NCBI RefSeq assembly: GCF_022458985.1
Contig: NC_061786.1
Coordinates: 19,846,974 to 19,910,973 of the forward strand
Direction: 5' to 3'
Origin: Mugil cephalus
Lineage: Eukaryota; Chordata; Actinopteri; Mugiliformes; Mugilidae
DNA: 64,000 bases
Shown here: piece by piece, positions 1-10,771 of the stretch
How positions within the stretch are numbered: the first letter of the stretch is position 1
Layout of the letters: each line of letters begins with the position of its first letter
Translations under genes and position numbers: made by a program
Notes under the pieces: model-generated
What the model saw: the letters and a program-made list of their open reading frames with translations, nothing else
Database searches by the model: none
Told to the model about the DNA's origin: nothing

Positions 1-75
1 GGGAGGTTAGAAATAGTGAAACAGCTGTGAGGGTAGGAAGGTAGGAGGTGCTACTGTTACCTGGGAGGAGTTGAA
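1..75. repeat. End of degenerate GCTAGGAAG minisatellite
   Basis: AG-rich sequence made of variants of GTGAGGGTAGGAAGGTAGGA and GCTACTGTTACCTGGGAG. It matches the stretches found before the other family A V genes (about 10.5, 11.86 and 13.35 kb), so this is the right-hand end of an array that began left of the window. It leads into the V1 promoter. Confidence 0.7.
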
Positions 76-285
76 TTTACATGTGGGAAAGAATTAAGCA
101 GCATGTAAGGATCCGAATACTGTAAGGAGTCATAAAAAGAAAATATTAGACTGTCGAATCACCGTCTCCTTTCAGGACGTCTTTACTTTGGCCTGTTTAC
201 AGCAACAGAGACACTAACGTCATTTCCTCCCTACAGATATCGAGTGTCGTCTGACTGTACATCCTTTCATTTAGTCTCAATCAAA

Positions 286-768
286 ATGACTTCAGGCGTC
301 ATCACCTCGACTTTCTTTATTCTCTGGGTTGCAGGTAAAGTTAATATCCATCAACATATTCTGGCTTTTCAATCAAAATATGTCTGTTTAACATTTTCTT
401 CATTTCATCCAGACTGATAAAACAAGTTAACAAATACATTTATCATGTTTTCTCCTCTCTGTGTTCCAGGTGTTTCTGAGTCTGTACTGATCGACCAGTG
501 GCCTCGCTACATCTCCGCCGCTGCCAACAGTGGTGTAGAAATGTACTGTTACCAGAACGAAACAGATCATCAAAACATGTACTGGTACAAACAACAGAAA
601 GGAAAAGCTCTGGAGCTCGTTGTGTATCTGGTAGTTGGCAGTCCTACCTATGAAGAAGGATTCAAATCAGGATATAAGGCAGAGACGGTACAAGTGAAGA
701 AGTCGTCCCTGACAATCTCTAGCGTTCAGAGGAAAGACGAGGCTGTTTATCTGTGTGCTGCTAGTTTA
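286..768 (+). CDS. TRBV: TRBV gene V1 (family A, copy 1)
   Basis: Beta-chain variable gene. The leader exon 286-334 (MTSGVITSTFFILWVAG) splices by GT-AG in phase 1 to the V exon 470-768. The first Ig cysteine is in EMYCYQN, FR2 reads MYWYKQQ, and the exon ends YLCAASL. A 23-spacer RSS abuts it: heptamer CACGGTG 769-775 (position 4 is G, not A) and nonamer ACAAAAACA 799-807. A CRE-like AACGTCA at 216-222 is about 65 bp before the ATG. The frame is open throughout, so it is probably functional. An ATG inside the intron at 445 is not the start, because the leader and acceptor are both clear. Confidence 0.93.
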
Positions 769-1184
769 CACGGTGCTGTGGCAGATCCCACCACTGTGAC
801 AAAAACATCCTTTATTGTTCTGACACCTGACTGACACATAATAATATTCAAAGGAAGAAACAAAACCACACTGAGGAGGAGATATCGACGGATTAAACTA
901 TACACGTTGTTTAACTTCTGTTGAGAGAAGGAAATGATTTGAAAAGGTAATAAACGGCTTAAATGAAATAAATAAATTAAATAATAAATAAGTAGTAAAT
1001 GAATGAATTTACCAAAACATGCTGCGTTTGTGATTTCCCAACAATCAAACATTTGCATATGACTGTCCTAAACAGATCAAACCAATAGGTGGAGACAAAA
1101 CACAGTGCAGCGCAGCAACTCCCTCCCTCTACACCTTGAACTTCATTTTTCTTCCGACAACATTTTTGGCATCAGTGCTCGACA

Positions 1185-1623
1185 ATGTCTTCACGAGTGC
1201 AGACCTGCGTTTTTCTCTTCGCCTTGTTCTCATGTAAGATCTTTATTTTCATACTGTACTTGCTCAACGATCATTTTTTAACACAAATCCTGCACTAATT
1301 GACTGCTGCTGTTTTTTTCTCCACAGGTCAGGTGGGCGCTGTGACATTTCAACAATCTCCTCCTCAGATAGTGAAGGAGAACAGCGAGGTCCACATTAAC
1401 TGCAGCCACGATGACACTAACCTCGTTTTAATGCTCTGGTATCAGCAAACAAGGGGCAGCACGTCCATGACCCTCATTGGCTACGGGTACCAGGGCTCCC
1501 CGAACTACGAGGGCACATTTAAGGAGCAGTTTGAGATGACGAGAGAAAGCGCAGTAAAAGGAGCTCTGGTTATAGGCAGAGCGAACCCGTCACACTCAGC
1601 TGTGTATTTCTGCGCGGCGAGCA
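1185..1623 (+). CDS. TRBV: TRBV gene V2 (family B, copy 1)
   Basis: Leader exon 1185-1233 (MSSRVQTCVFLFALFSC, the last codon split) and V exon 1327-1623. FR1 starts GQVGAVTFQQSP after splicing; the cysteine is in HINCSHDD, FR2 has LWYQQTRG, and the end is YFCAAST. The RSS has a consensus heptamer CACAGTG 1624-1630, 23-bp spacer and nonamer ACGAAAACC 1654-1662. The next V gene starts only 90 bp beyond this nonamer. Near-identical copy V13 lies at 14.5 kb. Open reading frame, probably functional. Confidence 0.92.
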
Positions 1624-1752
1624 CACAGTGGCGTGGTTTAATGCCACTCCCACACGAAAACCTCTCCTCATGCTCCTCTCAATGACATGAATACATTTAC
1701 ACTTTTCTTCTTTTTGCAGGTTCTCACTGGAGCAGCAGCACGGACCTGGAAG

Positions 1753-2189
1753 ATGTCTCCAACTCTGATCGGATGTCTCCTCATCTTGTTTCCATGTATT
1801 GTTATTAAGTCCGATACAATAGATTCAAATTTATGATTACAAAATGTACTGAACTCCAAAAACTGATTTTTACATGTGTTTCTTACCCACAGATCAAGTT
1901 AAGAGTACGACCTTTCAACAGTCTCATCCAACGATAGTCAACCCCAAGGACAGGGTGGAATTTAGTTGCAGCCACGACAACAGTGATCTGAGCGTTATGC
2001 TCTGGTACCAGCAGAAAGGGGGCGGTCAGATCAACCTGATCGGATACAGCTACTTTCCCAGCGATCCAGTTTATGAGAATGAGTTCCAGGCTCGGTTTCA
2101 GATGACGAGGAACGACATCCAAACGGGAGGTCTGATTATTCAAAGCGCGTCTCAGTCAGACTCAGCTGTGTATTTCTGTGCTGGCAGTA
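1753..2189 (+). CDS. TRBV: TRBV gene V3 (family C, copy 1)
   Basis: Leader exon 1753-1795 (MSPTLIGCLLILFP plus a split codon) and V exon 1893-2189. The V region starts YQVKSTTFQQSHP, has the first cysteine in EFSCSHDN and LWYQQKGGG in FR2, and ends YFCAGS instead of the usual CAAS. RSS heptamer CACAGTG 2190-2196; the nonamer is ACCAAAAAC at 2220-2228 with a 23 spacer, or CCAAAAACC with 24. It is packed against V2 with little room for its own promoter; a polypyrimidine tract and CAG acceptor at 1705-1719 lie just upstream. Copy V14 is at 15.1 kb. Confidence 0.9.
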
Positions 2190-2441
2190 CACAGTGATGT
2201 GGTCTAATGAGACCCCGTCACCAAAAACCTCACGCACATCGGGTAAACTGCCTCAGTGTGAGAAAAACACTTTCAACATTCATCTCAGTTAAGACACAGG
2301 CAGAAGGGGTTAAATAGTTTTCTTAATCTGATGCACACGTGCTTTCAGGGTTCTTGGTCCATTAATCTGTTTTTGTTTTTTTGTTTTTTTTTTAATTGTG
2401 GGTCAAATGTTTTGTCATATTATTGTTATATATTATATATA

Positions 2442-2620
2442 ATGATGGCAAACCCCATCTCCTTAATACAAAAACTCAGAGCCAACCAACATTCATCACA
2501 TTTACATCAGAGCTAGAACTCGCCCCTCCCACCTCCTTATCTGATGTCTCTACCAGCCTGTACTGTTGACTTCACCTCTGCAAACTTTACTCATTAGCAG
2601 CTGATTCTCCATCACTCAGT
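2442..2620 (+). pseudogene. Relic 3' end of a family D V gene (isolated RSS)
   Basis: From about 2442 the sequence repeats the part of V4 that follows its V exon (3151 onward), including CTCCTTAATACAAAAACTC with the nonamer at 2467-2475, but no V exon precedes it. It begins where the V1-V3 / V12-V14 duplication loses similarity (about 2440 / 15780). I read it as the 3' flank left after a family D V exon was deleted. Confidence 0.6.
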
Positions 2621-2701
2621 GTCAGTCAGATCTCAAAAAATCTAATCCAACAAATCAGCTTTTTATTTATGGACTTTTGAGTTTATTTAGAAACAGACAA
2701 A

Positions 2702-3144
2702 ATGATCTATTTTCTGTTTTTCCTTTTTTTCTGTTTCCTGTCAGGTAATAACACGAATTAATATGATTTGCTTCTTAGAACAAAGAAATCGTTTGATTTT
2801 AAATCACATTTTTATTATTCTTTCTCCAGGTGTGTGTCTGGGTGTTGAGGTCCATCAGTCTCCCTCCGAGTTCATCGTAAAACCTGGCGATAACGTGCAG
2901 ATTTACTGCACCCATGATAAAACAGACTACACACTGATGCTCTGGTACCAGCGGTCGCCTGGAGACACAGCTATGAAGCTCATTGGATATTTGAATTACA
3001 ACACTGCACAAAAGGAAGACCAGTTCACAGATAATTTCAACATCATTGGAGACTTGAGGGGAGATGCAAAGAAGAACGGCTCTCTAAGTATCAGAGCTGC
3101 AGGATCTGATCTCAGTGCAGTTTATTACTGTGCAGCTAGCTATG
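2702..3144 (+). CDS. TRBV: TRBV gene V4 (family D, copy 1)
   Basis: Leader exon 2702-2744 (MIYFLFFLFFCFLSG) and V exon 2830-3144. FR1 reads GVCLGVEVHQSPSEF, the cysteine is in QIYCTHDK, FR2 is LWYQRSPGD, and the end is YYCAASYA. The RSS heptamer is CACACTG (3145-3151, one change from CACAGTG), spacer 23 bp, nonamer ACAAAAACT 3175-3183. The frame is open; the weakened heptamer may lower its use. V5 is a close tandem copy 690 bp on. Confidence 0.88.
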
Positions 3145-3394
3145 CACACTGATGGGAAACCCTATCTCCTTAATACAAAAACTCAGAGCCAACCAACATT
3201 CATTACATTTACATCAGAGCTAGAACTCGCCCCTCCCACCTCCTTATCTGATGTCTCTACCAGCCTGTACTGTTGACTTCACCGTTCCAAACTTTACTCA
3301 TTAGCAGCTGATTCTCCATCACTCAGTGTCAGTCAGATCTCAAAATAATCCCCCAAATTCTATGGACTTTTGAGTTTATTTAGAAACAGACAAA

Positions 3395-3828
3395 ATGGTT
3401 TATTTTCTCTTTTTCTGTTTCCTGTCAGGTAATAACACAAATTAATATGATTTGCTCCTGAGAACATAGAAATCGTTTGATTTTAAATCAAATTTTTATT
3501 ATTCTTTCTCCAGGTGTGTGTCTGGGTGTTGAGGTCCATCAGTCTCCCTCCGAGTTCATCGTAAAACCTGGCGATAACGTGCAGATTTACTGCACCCATG
3601 ATAAAACAGACTACAGGGTGATTCTCTGGTACCAGCGGTCGCCTGGAGACACAGCTATGAAGCTCATTGGATATTTGAGCTACGACACTCCACAAAAAGA
3701 AGACCAGTTCAAAGATAATTTCAACATCACTGGAAACTTGGGTGGAAATGCAAAGAAGAATGGCTCTCTAAGTATCAGAGCTGCAGGATCCCAGCAGAGT
3801 GCAGTTTACTACTGTGCAGCTAGCAAAG
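3395..3828 (+). CDS. TRBV: TRBV gene V5 (family D, copy 2)
   Basis: Leader exon 3395-3428, three codons shorter than that of V4 (MVYFLFFCFLSG), and V exon 3514-3828. FR1 is the same as V4; CDR2 and FR3 differ (SYDTPQKEDQ, NLGGNAKKNG). It ends YYCAASKA. Heptamer CACATTG 3829-3835 (position 5 T for G), 23-bp spacer, nonamer ACAAAAACT 3859-3867. Open frame. Its 5' flank repeats that of V4, so it arose by a local tandem duplication. Confidence 0.87.
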
Positions 3829-3867
3829 CACATTGACATAAAGTCCCTGTGGAACGTGACAAAAACT

Positions 3868-4704
3868 CACAACACACATTTTTATCATCTGTGGGTTTAT
3901 TCAGACAGGCCCCCAGGCACCTGCTCCTGTGGCTTGATGTAGTCATAGCAGAATTCACAAATCTAACTTCGTTTTTTATCATGTTGTTTCAGTCCACTTC
4001 CACCCTACTTTAATATTATTATTATTACTATTATTAATGTTATTGTTTAACCCCTGAGTGACTCAGGAGGACAAAAATGTCTTCTGCATAAATCTCTGAA
4101 ACCACTTTACAAAACTACCAAACATGGAAGTATTTACAGATTAGTAAAAGTCACAGATGGTTTTTTAGTGATTTTCTAAAAATACTGTCTTGATTACATT
4201 AAAATCTTCTACCCTTTTGTGATCTAAGCCGACTTAAATGTTCCATTGACTCCCATTTAACTACATTTCATAATCTCTCAGCCATGAAACAATACAATCA
4301 TTCATTCTGCCACGTTAAGTTTTCTTGCCTGTCATTCTAAAGTGGTTTGAGAGGATGGGGTGAGGTCCTGTATATTTTGTGTGACGTGCTGATGCTGGTT
4401 CCTGTAAGCACGCTGAGTCCAGGTGAGTTTTGTTATGTTATGCCTGATCGGTGTATACGCTGCAGGGGATTAAAGCTGGGCTTTTCTTGTTATGTTGATG
4501 TTCTACTACAGTAAATTTTAGAGCACTCATTCAAAACCTGCTGCATTTTCCTCATTTTCTCACAAAACGTTGCAAACCTTCTATGGCTACTACTTCATAT
4601 GTCAGTATAGATATCAGAAGCCACTCCTCCTCCTATCTATACCACTTCAGTTTCCTCCTGAAACCATTCAGTTGGGTGGGAAACCACTAAGAGAACAGAC
4701 CGTC
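3868..4704. other. Intergenic, no gene seen
   Basis: AT-rich spacer between V5 and V6. It contains a short interrupted ATT repeat (about 4010-4048). ATGTTATGCCTGATCGGTGT near 4436-4455 resembles the terminal sequence of the Tc1-like element seen elsewhere in the window; it is too short to call. No open frame with family features. Confidence 0.5.
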
Positions 4705-5179
4705 ATGACTTACTCCATTCCCAGTTCTGTACTTTTCTCGGATCTCTTTGCAATAATTAGACTTTTTGTTTGCTGTTTCCTCACAGGTAACACCTGCTTC
4801 ACTGTGTGTTTATTTTCACATTTTAAATCATTAATCTGCCCGACTCTGCTCTCAGCAGGTATCGCTCTGGGGGTTCAGATCCATCAGTCGCCTTCTTCTC
4901 TCATAAAGAAGGAAGGCGATGAAGTTCAGCTAATCTGTACCCACGACCAAAGTGACTACAGAGTGATGCTCTGGTACCAGCGATCACCCGGAGACACGGC
5001 TCTGAAGCTCATCGGCTTCGGCTACACGCAGTTCAAAGACGACAGCGTGGAGGAGCCTTTCAGAAAACATTTCAAACTGGCTGGAGATCTGAGCGGAAAC
5101 AGAAAAAATGGTTCACTTTACATAAAAGACCTGAACGTCCTTGAACACACGGCAACGTATCTCTGTGCTGCTAGTGAGC
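4705..5179 (+). CDS. TRBV: TRBV gene V6 (family E)
   Basis: The leader exon 4705-4786 is unusually long (28 codons, ending RLFVCCFLTG). The V exon is 4859-5179. FR1 GIALGVQIHQSPSSL, cysteine in QLICTHDQ, LWYQRSPGDTALKL in FR2, end TYLCAASE. Heptamer CACAGTA 5180-5186 (last base A for G), 23-bp spacer, nonamer ACAAAAACC 5210-5218. It is a single copy related to family D. Open through the intron as well, but the donor GTAACA and the acceptor TCAGCAG support the two-exon structure. Confidence 0.87.
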
Positions 5180-5218
5180 CACAGTACGACAAACACCCAT
5201 CTGCTCCTGACAAAAACC

Positions 5219-5494
5219 TCCTCCCCTCTCCACTCTGAAAGTGCATCATCCCCCAGTGAGCTCTGTGGTCTGACTGACTGGCTCCCAACTCATAACTCGT
5301 TTGTTCTTAATAAACCCTTTACAATCAGCAGCATGACACTCAGCGTAAGCCGAGCATGCAATTGTGATCCTACTCTGGAAGAATCTGGAAAAAAAAAAGA
5401 TCAAAAATAAAGTTTAAAAGTCATTTGTTGAGGTGGTTAGAATTTTATTCTCCAAAGATAAGACTTTATTTATCAACCGAGGAAAATATTAAAA

Positions 5495-5525
<31 letters not shown>

Positions 5526-6182
5526 TAAGGTACAACAAGAGAAACTATGTATATGTTAAAGGCACATAAGCTAGTATTAATCAAAGGTAAGAAAGAAATA
5601 AAACATCTGTTTAAACATGTTATTCTTTCAATACTTTATGTGCAAACTGTAACTTAAATAAATAAAATAAAATGAGGGGAGATAATTTTTTTTTTAGGTA
5701 ATGATTTTATGAATAAATGTTTAGTGTGTTCTCTGCAGTCAGTGTGTTGAATTATCCTTATATCTCTTTTTTTGCAGTATTGAAAGTGGTACATTTATAA
5801 GTATTTTCCTTTCTGTCTTTTATTATCGTCTTCGTGTGTGACTGCGTAAAATGTGCATACACAGTCATGTAAGTGACATGATATGGAAATTAACAACAAC
5901 AACAATAATAATAATAATAAAGAAAAGTGTTTCATTTTTGATAACCTTTCTGCTGTGTTGGAGTATGACGTTGGCACTGGTTGAAATACTTCCTTCATAT
6001 TGTTAGAAATACGCTGAAAATATTTCTGTAAATCAACCAATCAATAAAAGTTTTAACACTTGGATTAAAAACTACAAATGAGTTCATTCTAAACAAAGCT
6101 CTGCTTTTTCTACCTCACTTCCTGTCTCTCCTCCTGATTCACAAAGTACTGCAGCGACTCCAGTTGGTTCGCGACATTCACC
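5219..6182. other. Intergenic with AAT microsatellites
   Basis: No gene seen. It contains an (AAT)n run at about 5496-5523 and a mixed (AAC)n(AAT)n run at about 5894-5920. The last 100 bp are the presumed promoter of V7, without an obvious CRE. Confidence 0.6.
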
Positions 6183-6627
6183 ATGAAGCCGTCTCATCTC
6201 ATCATCTGTACCATCACCGTGTCCTGGATCAAAGGTATCGATAAACTCTTCCTCTTTTAAGATGAATAAACATTCTTTACTTATACTCACTTTTTATTTT
6301 CTACATCTCTTTACAGGCGTTTACCTCAATAAACAAGATCAAGTGTTTCAGTCTCCACGTGAACTCGTGACCAAACCGAACAGCGAAGTTAAACTCACAT
6401 TGAAACATACCATCCAGTCCTATGACACCATTTTCTGGTACCAGCGCTCACCAGGAGACACTGCACTGAAGCTCATCGGCTACGTGAATTATAAAAATCC
6501 TAAGGTTGAGCCGTCGTTTCAAGGCCACTTCAACGTGAGTGGAGACGGACAGAAGGAGGCTTATCTTCACATCCTGAAGCCGAATCACTCTAAAGACACG
6601 GGAGAATATTTTGGAGCAGCTAGTATG
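6183..6627 (+). pseudogene. TRBV: TRBV gene V7 (family F), open but lacking both Ig cysteines
   Basis: Leader exon 6183-6234 (MKPSHLIICTITVSWIKG) and V exon 6317-6627, uninterrupted. FR2 is FWYQRSPGDTALKL, as in family E. Both cysteines of the conserved V-domain disulfide are gone: the first is Leu (VKLTLKH, TTG at 6400-6402) and the second is Gly (EYFGAAS, GGA at 6613-6615). The RSS is good: CACAGTG 6628-6634, 22-bp spacer, ACAAAAACC 6657-6665. It can probably rearrange but may not fold as a normal V domain. Paired loss in an open frame is odd for simple decay, so the pseudogene label is an inference. Confidence 0.8.
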
Positions 6628-6665
6628 CACAGTGATGAAGACAGCGACTCTTCCTTACAAAAACC

Positions 6666-8053
6666 TTCAGAATGATCCAGCAGATAACAGCAACCAGACA
6701 GGAAACCACCAGCATCATGCAGCATAATCTGAGAAGTCTGAAAATAATGAATACATTTGATACAATACACCAAAACAATATATATGCAAATACTAACATA
6801 CACTAACCGAAAAGTAGAAATACCAATTATCCACCTGAACCCTCATCCTCATCCTTTTTTGATAGATTCTGATGATTTTTTTCCTTCCTAAGTAACTTTA
6901 TGTTTGTTGTTTCGCTGTCTTTCGGAATCATATGTAATATGTATTTGGTACGACTAGTTTTGGAACTCTGTACAAGCCTGTAAAAGCTTCATTCCCACCT
7001 TGCACAGATTTGTCACATAATTTGTGCTAAACCAATAAACTAAACTAAACTTTAAAGGCTGGAGCCTTCGCTTGTTGTGCCCATCCTTCTTACAAAAACA
7101 CAGTTTTGTCAACTACGTTTCATAAGAAAGGAACAAAGATTGACATAACCAGACAAACATGCTCACAATATTTTCAAAAGGTTCATGAATATTATTTTTA
7201 AATATATTTTTAAATCTGTGAAGTTTATTACACAATTTCATTTCTGTTTCTAAGTTGTTACATAAATGTACACCTTTTACTTTTATAAATATCTGTTTTG
7301 CATTGGTTCTTCTTTTTGTTTTTGTCTTCTCGACATTCTCTATTGAAGTACATTATCGTTTACTTTGTGCATAAATTGCAGTTTTAAAGTCGACCAGATC
7401 GATCGATCTAAGGACCTGTGAATTTATGAATGATAATTTTGTATGTGCGTGATAATCTGCTCTTTTAATTATTCTTATTTCTGTCTTTTGTCATGTAGAA
7501 ACTGAATTGTATTGTATTGATTATAAGTATGTAGGAGTTGCTTCAGGAATAAACTTTTATCTTCTTGGTCATATGCTGCTATAAGCGCTATGGGACAAAA
7601 CATCAAAGAAATGATCTGATTGTTAACAGGTGTATAGTGGAAAGACATTCAAGCTTTACATAAACATAAACATCCAGCCCCCAAATTAATGTGTTTCATT
7701 TTCATGCAAGAATAAATAAAGTACATTTGGAAAATGAGGAAGAAGTTCAGAACTAAATTACATATTTTAGAGGCTTGAGAGAGGAGGTGAAAGAGATAAT
7801 AATTTTAAATTTACAACGTCTTTCATTCTCCACAGCAGCAGATAAACTCTACGTGTTTTACAGTCAGAAATGAAAGTGTCTGCTCTGTGTGAACAGCAGA
7901 GAGCAGTGATAACACACCGACAAGACGATAGTTGTGTAAGCTCCTCCCAGATCAGTATAAATGGGAACATTTCATACCAATGTGTTTCTATTAGCAGCCA
8001 TAGAGCTCTACTGCTATACAAGAATTTCATACACTGGGTAAATGTGTGTTAAA
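6666..8053. other. Intergenic, no gene seen
   Basis: AT-rich DNA between V7 and V8. I see no open frame with family character, no transposon ends and no tandem array. The last 250 bp carry the V8 promoter region, with a TATA-like TATAAAT near 7956. Confidence 0.5.
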
Positions 8054-8479
8054 ATGTTTGTAATTTGGTCGTTTTCTCTGGCTTTGCTTGCAGGTAAGAG
8101 CTGTAAGATGTATGTTCATTCTTATGAGCTTTCTGTCTACTCATTCAGTTTTTCTTTTTGTCATCTAGACACCGTTTTATCACTTGTGATCCAGCAATCA
8201 CCCGAAAACCTTCTGATAGAGCCTAAACAGGAGGCCCGTCTTGACTGTTACCACGGAGATAACAACTACCCCTACATGCTTTGGTACCGGTACAAGTCCA
8301 CAGCAAGAGACCAGCGCGCCATGGACCTGATAGGACTGCTTCACTACGAAAAGCAAAATCTTGAGAAGGACTTTGAAAATCTTGTCAACATAACTGGCCA
8401 CTCAAAGGGCAAAGCTCAGCTCATAATCTACAACATAGAACCAACAGACACTGCAGAGTATTTCTGTGCAGCTAGTTAA
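8054..8479 (+). CDS. TRBV: TRBV gene V8 (family G), germline stop at V end
   Basis: Leader exon 8054-8093 (MFVIWSFSLALLAG) and V exon 8169-8479. It starts DTVLSLVIQQSPENL, has the cysteine in RLDCYHGD and MLWYRYKST with a longer FR2/CDR2, and ends YFCAAS. The last germline codon (8477-8479) is TAA and touches the heptamer CACGGTG 8480-8486. The spacer is 22 bp and the nonamer ACAAAAAGC 8509-8517. Normal end trimming during joining would remove the TAA, so the gene can still be functional. Single copy. Confidence 0.85.
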   Translation: MFVIWSFSLALLAGKSCKMYVHSYELSVYSFSFSFCHLDTVLSLVIQQSPENLLIEPKQEARLDCYHGDNNYPYMLWYRYKSTARDQRAMDLIGLLHYEKQNLEKDFENLVNITGHSKGKAQLIIYNIEPTDTAEYFCAAS

Positions 8480-8592
8480 CACGGTGCTTCAACACCCCCG
8501 GCTCCTTTACAAAAAGCCGGTGGCCCATCACATCAAACGTGCACCTGCACCAAACCAAAGCTGCCTGATAAAGAAGTTGTGACTATAAAGTC

Positions 8593-9035
8593 TGTAGTCA
8601 CACAATCTCCCCTTCTAGGAAGAGCTAATGTTATCTGGGAGGCTAGGAAACCAGGAAGTTAGGGAGAGCTGCTGTTGGCTGGGAAGGTAGGAAGCAAGGA
8701 AGAGCTACTATTAACTGGGAGGCAATGACCGTAGGAATAAATACTATTAGTTGACAAGGTAGGCAGCTAGGATGAGCTAACTGCTAATATAAATAGCTGG
8801 GAGGCTAAGAAGCTAGGAAGAGATACTATTAGTTGGGAAGGGAGAAAGCTAGGAAAAGCTGTTAGCTGCAAGGGTAGGAAGCTAGGAGGTGCTACTATCA
8901 AGTGTGGGAGGATGGGGGGCTAGAAAGCTAGGAAGAGCTACTTCTAGCTATGAGGCTAGGGATCTAGGTTGATCTACTGTTAGATGTGAGAGTAGGAAGG
9001 TAGGAGGAGCTACTGTTAGTCGGGGGGAGCAAAAT
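8593..9035. repeat. Degenerate minisatellite, array 1
   Basis: Many imperfect copies of a unit of about 32-40 bp built from GCTAGGAAGAGCTACTATTA and GCTGGGAGGCTAGGAA. The units are too diverged for a fixed period to be given by eye. It ends just before the promoter of family A gene V9; similar arrays separate the other family A copies. Confidence 0.75.
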
Positions 9036-9244
9036 TTGCATGTGGGAAAGAATTAAGAAGCATGTAAGGATCTGATACTGTAAGGAGTCATAAAAAGAAA
9101 ATATTAGACTGTCGAATCACCGTCTCCTTTCAGTACGTCTTTACTTTGGCCTGTTTACAGCAGCAGAGACACTAACGTCATTTCCTCCCTACAGATATCG
9201 AGTGTCGTCTGACTGTACATCCTTTCATTTAGTCTCAAATCAAA

Positions 9245-9727
9245 ATGACTTCAGGCGTCATCACCTCAACTTTCTTTATTCTCTGGGTTGCAGGTAAAGT
9301 TAATATCCATCAACACATTCTGGCTTTTCAATCAAATTATGTCTGTTTAACATTTTCTTCATTTCATCCAGACTGATAAAACAATTTAACAAATATATTT
9401 ATCATGTTTTCTCCTCTCTGTGTTCCAGGTGTTTCTGAGTCTGTACTGATCGACCAGTGGCCTCGCTACATCTCCGTCGCTCCCAACACTGGTGTAGAAA
9501 TGCACTGTTACCAGAACGAAACAGATCATCAATACATGTACTGGTACAAACAACAGAAAGGAAAAGCTCTGGAGCTCATTGTGTATCTGGTAGCTGGTGG
9601 TCCTACCTACGAAGAAGGATTCAAATCAGGATATAAGGCAGAGACGGTAGAAGTGAAGAAGTCGTCCCTGACAATCTCTAGCGTTCAGAGGAAAGACGAG
9701 GCTGTTTATCTGTGTGCTGCTAGTTTA
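9245..9727 (+). CDS. TRBV: TRBV gene V9 (family A, copy 2)
   Basis: Leader exon 9245-9293 and V exon 9429-9727, the same length as V1. Differences cluster in FR1 and CDR2 (ISVAPNTGVEMHC, VAGGPTYEE). Heptamer CACGGTG 9728-9734, 23-bp spacer, nonamer ACAAAAACA 9758-9766. CRE-like AACGTCA at 9174-9180. Open frame; probably functional. Confidence 0.93.
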
Positions 9728-9845
9728 CACGGTGCTGTGGCAGATCCCACCACTGTGACAAAAACATCCTTTATTGTTCTGACACCTGACTGACACATAA
9801 TAATATTCAAAGGAAGAAACAAAACCACACTGAGGAGGAGATATC

Positions 9846-10545
9846 GATGCTAGGAAGCACCATTTATTCATAGAGGCTAGAAAGGTAGGAAGAGCCACTA
9901 TTAACTAAGAGGCTATGAAACTAAGAAGATCCATTAGCTGGGAAGTTAGGATGCTAGGTGAGACTACTATTAACTGGGGGGCTATAAAGCTAGTGAGAGT
10001 TACTAGAAATAGCTACTTTTAGCTGTAACTGAAAATATCATTAGCTGGGAGGCTAGGCCAATAAGAGTAGCTACCGCTATGTTGGAGACTAGGAAGCCTA
10101 ATCTAATTATCTAAAGAGCTAATCTACATAACTGGGAGACTAGGAAGCCTAATCTACATAACTGGGAGGCTAGGAAGTTAGGAAGAGCGACTATTAGCTA
10201 GGGTGAGCAGACGTCCTCTTTTTGAGACTTAAGAATGTGTCAAACTCAAAACTTTGAAACGATTTTAAACTTGTCCAAGATTTTGTTGTACTAGTGTCTC
10301 AAGCTTGTTTACGTCGAATTTGCATTTCTCTGTAGGGTCCTTTTATTTACAAACTCAAATACGGTCACATTATATTAGATCGGTACAAAATAAGCTAGGA
10401 TGAGCTACTATTAGCTGGGAGGGGAGGAAACCAAGAGAAGCCAATAGCTTGGAGGCAATGAAATGTGGATGAGCTACTATTAGCTTGAAGGTTAGAAATA
10501 GTGAAATAGATGTGAGGGTAGGAAGCTAGGAGGTGCTACTGTTAC
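9846..10545. repeat. Degenerate minisatellite, array 2
   Basis: Repeats of GCTAGGAAG, GAGCTACTATTA and CTGGGAGGCTAGG between V9 and V10. A non-repetitive insert lies at about 10210-10390, starting at CAGACGTCCTCTTTTTGAG. The same arrangement occurs after V10 (insert shortened) and after V11, so array and V gene were copied together. Confidence 0.75.
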
Positions 10546-10771
10546 CTGGGAGGAGTTGAATTTACATGTGGGAAAGAATTAAGCAGCATGTAAGGATCCG
10601 AATACTGTAAGGAGTCATAAAAAGAAAATATTAGACTGTCGAATCCCCGTCTCCTTTCAGGACGTCTTTACTTTGGCCTGTTTACAGCAGCAGAGACACT
10701 AACGTCATTTCCTCCCTACAGATATCGAGTGTCGTCTGACTGTACATCCTTTCATTTAGTCTCAAATCAAA

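Noticed and set aside
445-834. ORFs starting at an ATG inside V introns (also 2763, 9404, 10931, 12286, 13780 and others) as the V gene starts
   Set aside because: Each V has a separate leader exon with a good donor and a phase-1 acceptor; the intronic ATG only happens to be in frame with the V exon.
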